From: an uncultured Clostridia bacterium | GTDB taxonomy: Bacteria > Bacillota > Clostridia > Christensenellales > Christensenellaceae | Length of the DNA stretch: 33,931 nt | Assembly (NCBI GenBank): GCA_944347775.1 | Contig: CALVMT010000003.1 | Location: 1 to 33,931 of the forward strand | Reading direction: 5' to 3' | Shown here: in pieces, positions 31,984-33,931 of the stretch | How the letters are laid out: each line of letters begins with the position of its first letter | Position numbering within the stretch: position 1 is the stretch's first letter | Translations under genes and position numbers: made by a program | The notes under the pieces: generated by a model | What the model saw: the letters and a program-made list of their open reading frames with translations, nothing else | Database searches by the model: none | Told to the model about the DNA's origin: nothing

Positions 31984-33516
31984 ATGAAATGGTTGCAGCG
32001 CATCATGAAGAATACATGGGTACGCCTTAGCGCAATGCTTATAGCGGGGCTCGGAGTAATTTTTTTGTTTGTATTTGTGGTGAACTGGGGAATGAGCAAT
32101 AAAGCGCGAACCGAATTAATGGAACAGGGGACATTTATTGAAGGAGTAAGTATCAGCGGAGTAGATGTCTCAGGCAAGACAATGGCACAGGCAAAGGAAG
32201 CTGTAGTAGAACAGGCGAGGGAAATGCTGAAAAAAACAGTTGTACGCTTTCGTGTGGGTGAGACAGTATATCGTTTGACTGGAGCGCAGCTTGGAACACT
32301 TGTTGATTATGAAAGCGTAATGGAGCAGGCAATGCTCTGCGGTCGGGACGGCAGTTTATTAAGCAATCTTTCAACAAAACATAAGGCAAAAAAAGAAGGA
32401 ATCTCTTTTGAACTGGATGTACAACTCGATCAAAGTGTTTTAGAAAGTACGATTAAAGAAATGAGTAATACGTTTAATACTACGGTTCAAGATGCACAGG
32501 TAGTTGTGGACGTTTCTAAAACGTCAAGTACACAAAAGGTTGAAAGCCAAATATATGCTTCGGAACCTGTTGTGGGTAGGGCAGTAGATATTAAAGCTTT
32601 AATCGAATCAATTGCTAAAGCAGTTGAACAGGATTGCACACTAAGAACAATTACTGCAGTTTGGGAAGAAACTCTGCCACAGTCTGTAGATACTGAGGCA
32701 ATAATGGAAAATTGTCAGATGATTGGCTCTTATACGACAAGTTTGGAAAATACGGAATCGGCAGAGTTGAGTAATATATGGAAGGCAAGTGGCCTGTTGG
32801 CAGGGTTGCGAGTAAAGCCTGGTGAGACGGTATCAATTTTATCGTTAATGGGCGAGATGACACAGGAAGAGGGCTGGATGGATGCTAATGTGATAGGCAG
32901 TGATAGTGTGATACTAGAGACGGGAGGCGGTGTATCTCAAGTTGTGTCGACGTTATATGTTGCGTTATTGCAGGCAGAAGTACAAATCGATACGATTCAG
33001 CATCATACGTGGTCGCCTGATTACATCACTGCCGGATTGGACGCATGTATTTCGTCATCTGAAAATATTGATTTTATTTTTACAAATCCATACGATTCAA
33101 TACTCTATATCTTAGTGAATTGTGATGGTTCAGAAGAGAAAAAGTTGACGATAGACATATATGGCGCACCTCTTGGGTATTCTGTAGAAATATCTACGGA
33201 AGTGATTATGGATTATGAACTTTCCGATGAGGCGGTTGTTAATGTAGATGAAAGCAAACAACCGGGTTATTCCGAATGGGTGAAGCCAAGGAAAAACCGC
33301 GTAAAAATAGATGTATGGAAGATACGTAAGGATGATGAAAGTGGAGAACAAGTGGGTAGCAAACTTTATATAGGAGAAACACAGTATCCGGGTTTGGTAG
33401 GAGAACAAATTATTGGCCCGCAAGTAGAAGAATTACAAAAAGAAGAGGCTCAAGAAGAAGTTGAAGGAGAAGCGATTGCTGAAGAGGAACAGCAGCAAAA
33501 TTCTGCGCAGCAGTGA
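31984..33516 (+). CDS. VanW-family envelope protein with N-terminal membrane anchor
   Basis: A 510-residue protein. A transmembrane helix (about 13-35) is followed by a PG_binding_4-type region (VSISGVDVSGKTMAQAKEAV, about 55-170) and a VanW domain (about 265-400), with KPGETVSILSLMGE, GGGVSQVVSTLYVALL and HHTWSPDYITAGLDA. At the usual GGGxCQ block the cysteine is S318. The last 50 residues are Glu/Gln-rich and probably disordered. The start at 31984 has GGAG 7 bases upstream. VanW occurs in some vancomycin-resistance clusters but is common in Clostridia without resistance; no other van gene is here, so a resistance role should not be assumed. Confidence 0.87.
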   Translation: MKWLQRIMKNTWVRLSAMLIAGLGVIFLFVFVVNWGMSNKARTELMEQGTFIEGVSISGVDVSGKTMAQAKEAVVEQAREMLKKTVVRFRVGETVYRLTGAQLGTLVDYESVMEQAMLCGRDGSLLSNLSTKHKAKKEGISFELDVQLDQSVLESTIKEMSNTFNTTVQDAQVVVDVSKTSSTQKVESQIYASEPVVGRAVDIKALIESIAKAVEQDCTLRTITAVWEETLPQSVDTEAIMENCQMIGSYTTSLENTESAELSNIWKASGLLAGLRVKPGETVSILSLMGEMTQEEGWMDANVIGSDSVILETGGGVSQVVSTLYVALLQAEVQIDTIQHHTWSPDYITAGLDACISSSENIDFIFTNPYDSILYILVNCDGSEEKKLTIDIYGAPLGYSVEISTEVIMDYELSDEAVVNVDESKQPGYSEWVKPRKNRVKIDVWKIRKDDESGEQVGSKLYIGETQYPGLVGEQIIGPQVEELQKEEAQEEVEGEAIAEEEQQQNSAQQ

Positions 33517-33581
33517 CGCTTTTAGGCAAAAACGGAAAAAAGTAAAAACATACATTTTAGAAGGTATTTTTCGAGAATCTA

Positions 33582-33610
33582 TTGACAAAATGAGACCTTG
33601 ACTATAAAAT
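33582..33610 (+). promoter_or_regulatory. Promoter of tRNA-Gly and possibly tuf
   Basis: TTGACA (33582-33587), 17 bases, TAAAAT (33605-33610), 22 bases before the tRNA 5' end. Strong boxes and spacing, as expected for stable RNA and translation-factor genes. Confidence 0.75.
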
Positions 33611-33631
33611 TATTATTGCATGCTTGGCCAT

Positions 33632-33705
33632 GCGAGTGTAGTTTAATGGTAGAGCTCCAGCTTCCCAAGCTGGTAACGTGGGTTCGATTCCCATCACTCG
33701 CTCCA
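33632..33705 (+). tRNA. tRNA-Gly (anticodon CCC)
   Basis: A 74-base cloverleaf with acceptor GCGAGTG/CACTCGC, anticodon stem CCAGC/GCTGG around TTCCCAA giving CCC, T loop GGTTCGATTCC, discriminator T and encoded CCA. It reads GGG. About 100 bases separate it from tuf with no terminator seen, so the two may be co-transcribed. Confidence 0.95.
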
Positions 33706-33808
33706 CCTGGTATGCGGCAATGGTATTTGCCAGTGCAAAGCTACCGCCGGCATGCAAATTAACACAACTTATTTAAATGTTGAGAGGTAAATTTCTTAGG
33801 AGGCAAAC

Positions 33809-33931
33809 ATGGCAAAGCAAGTATTTAGCAGAACGAAGCCGCATGTCAACGTAGGGACAATCGGGCACGTAGACCACGGCAAAACGACGCTGACGGCAGC
33901 GATCACCATGACGCTGGCCGCATTAAATGGG
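33809..33931 (+). CDS. tuf: Elongation factor Tu, N-terminal part (3' end outside window)
   Basis: The first 41 codons of EF-Tu, the GTPase that delivers aminoacyl-tRNA to the ribosome. It opens [19 protein letters not shown] and contains the complete P-loop GHVDHGKT (residues 19-26). AGGAGG lies 6 bases before the ATG. The leader between tRNA-Gly and tuf holds a small hairpin GGCAA/TTGCC at 33716-33731. The tRNA-Gly neighbour recalls tRNA-tufB operons such as that of E. coli. The gene runs off the window end. Confidence 0.97.
   Translation, partial: MAKQVFSRTKPHVNVGTIGHVDHGKTTLTAAITMTLAALNG

Noticed and set aside
31984..33516. Vancomycin resistance locus
   Set aside because: Only a VanW-family protein is present, with no VanH, VanA/B ligase, VanX or VanS/VanR beside it; VanW is common in susceptible Clostridia.
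1..33931. CRISPR arrays, insertion sequences, transposases
   Set aside because: No regularly spaced repeats, terminal inverted repeats with a transposase, or integrase genes were seen anywhere in the window.

Overview
The window reads as chromosomal DNA of an anaerobic, moderately AT-rich Bacillota, most likely a Clostridia-like lineage. I base this on strong AGGAGG-type ribosome binding sites, short U-tailed hairpin terminators, two [FeFe]-hydrogenase-type proteins, VanW, DUF378 and DUF6440 family proteins, MutS2, and MetNIQ with a lipoprotein. The species cannot be named from the sequence. Apart from one phage-derived cassette the region looks like ordinary chromosome.

Layout. 1-5356: the 3' end of mutS2, then a two-component system (OmpR-type regulator and sensor kinase) overlapping a membrane-anchored HtrA-like protease. 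5399-11303, all minus strand: an MFS transporter; cysS-nagB behind a cysteine-containing leader peptide and a terminator/antiterminator pair; a FliB-like lysine N-methylase; and an aldose 1-epimerase relative. 11389-14022: the metNIQ methionine importer. 14039-16840: an RsmB/Sun-type rRNA m5C methyltransferase and a beta-CASP metallo-beta-lactamase-fold RNase-like protein. 17030-19258, minus: an aldo/keto reductase, flavodoxin and carboxymuconolactone-decarboxylase-like operon.

19546-24204 is the most coherent functional block. It holds a thioredoxin-like [2Fe-2S] protein, a hydrogenase-like protein with a C-terminal PAS domain (resembling the sensory group C [FeFe] hydrogenases), a SpoIIE/PP2C phosphatase with an unrecognised C-terminal domain, and a separate monomeric [FeFe] hydrogenase. 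I infer an H2 or redox-sensing phosphatase module next to the enzyme it may regulate. A polyol-dehydrogenase-like gene lacking the family's catalytic histidine follows.

25581-28539 is a compact phage-derived lysis cassette. An XRE repressor and ImmA-type protease lie divergent to a sigma-region-4-like protein, an amidase with two peptidoglycan-binding repeats, a holin-like protein and an XhlA-like membrane/coiled-coil protein. Both divergent promoters are near-consensus, and one has a perfect 19-bp palindrome in its spacer. No capsid, tail, integrase or replication genes are present.

28540-33931: about 500 bp without genes, tRNA-Val(CAC) and tRNA-Ser(CGA) on the minus strand, an NAD-dependent epimerase-like gene, DUF6440, a flavin reductase, DUF378, an unknown small protein, a VanW-family envelope protein, and tRNA-Gly(CCC) directly upstream of tuf, which runs off the end.

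The most interesting signals are the candidate cysteine attenuator of cysS, the sensory hydrogenase/phosphatase block, and the self-contained regulated lysis cassette.
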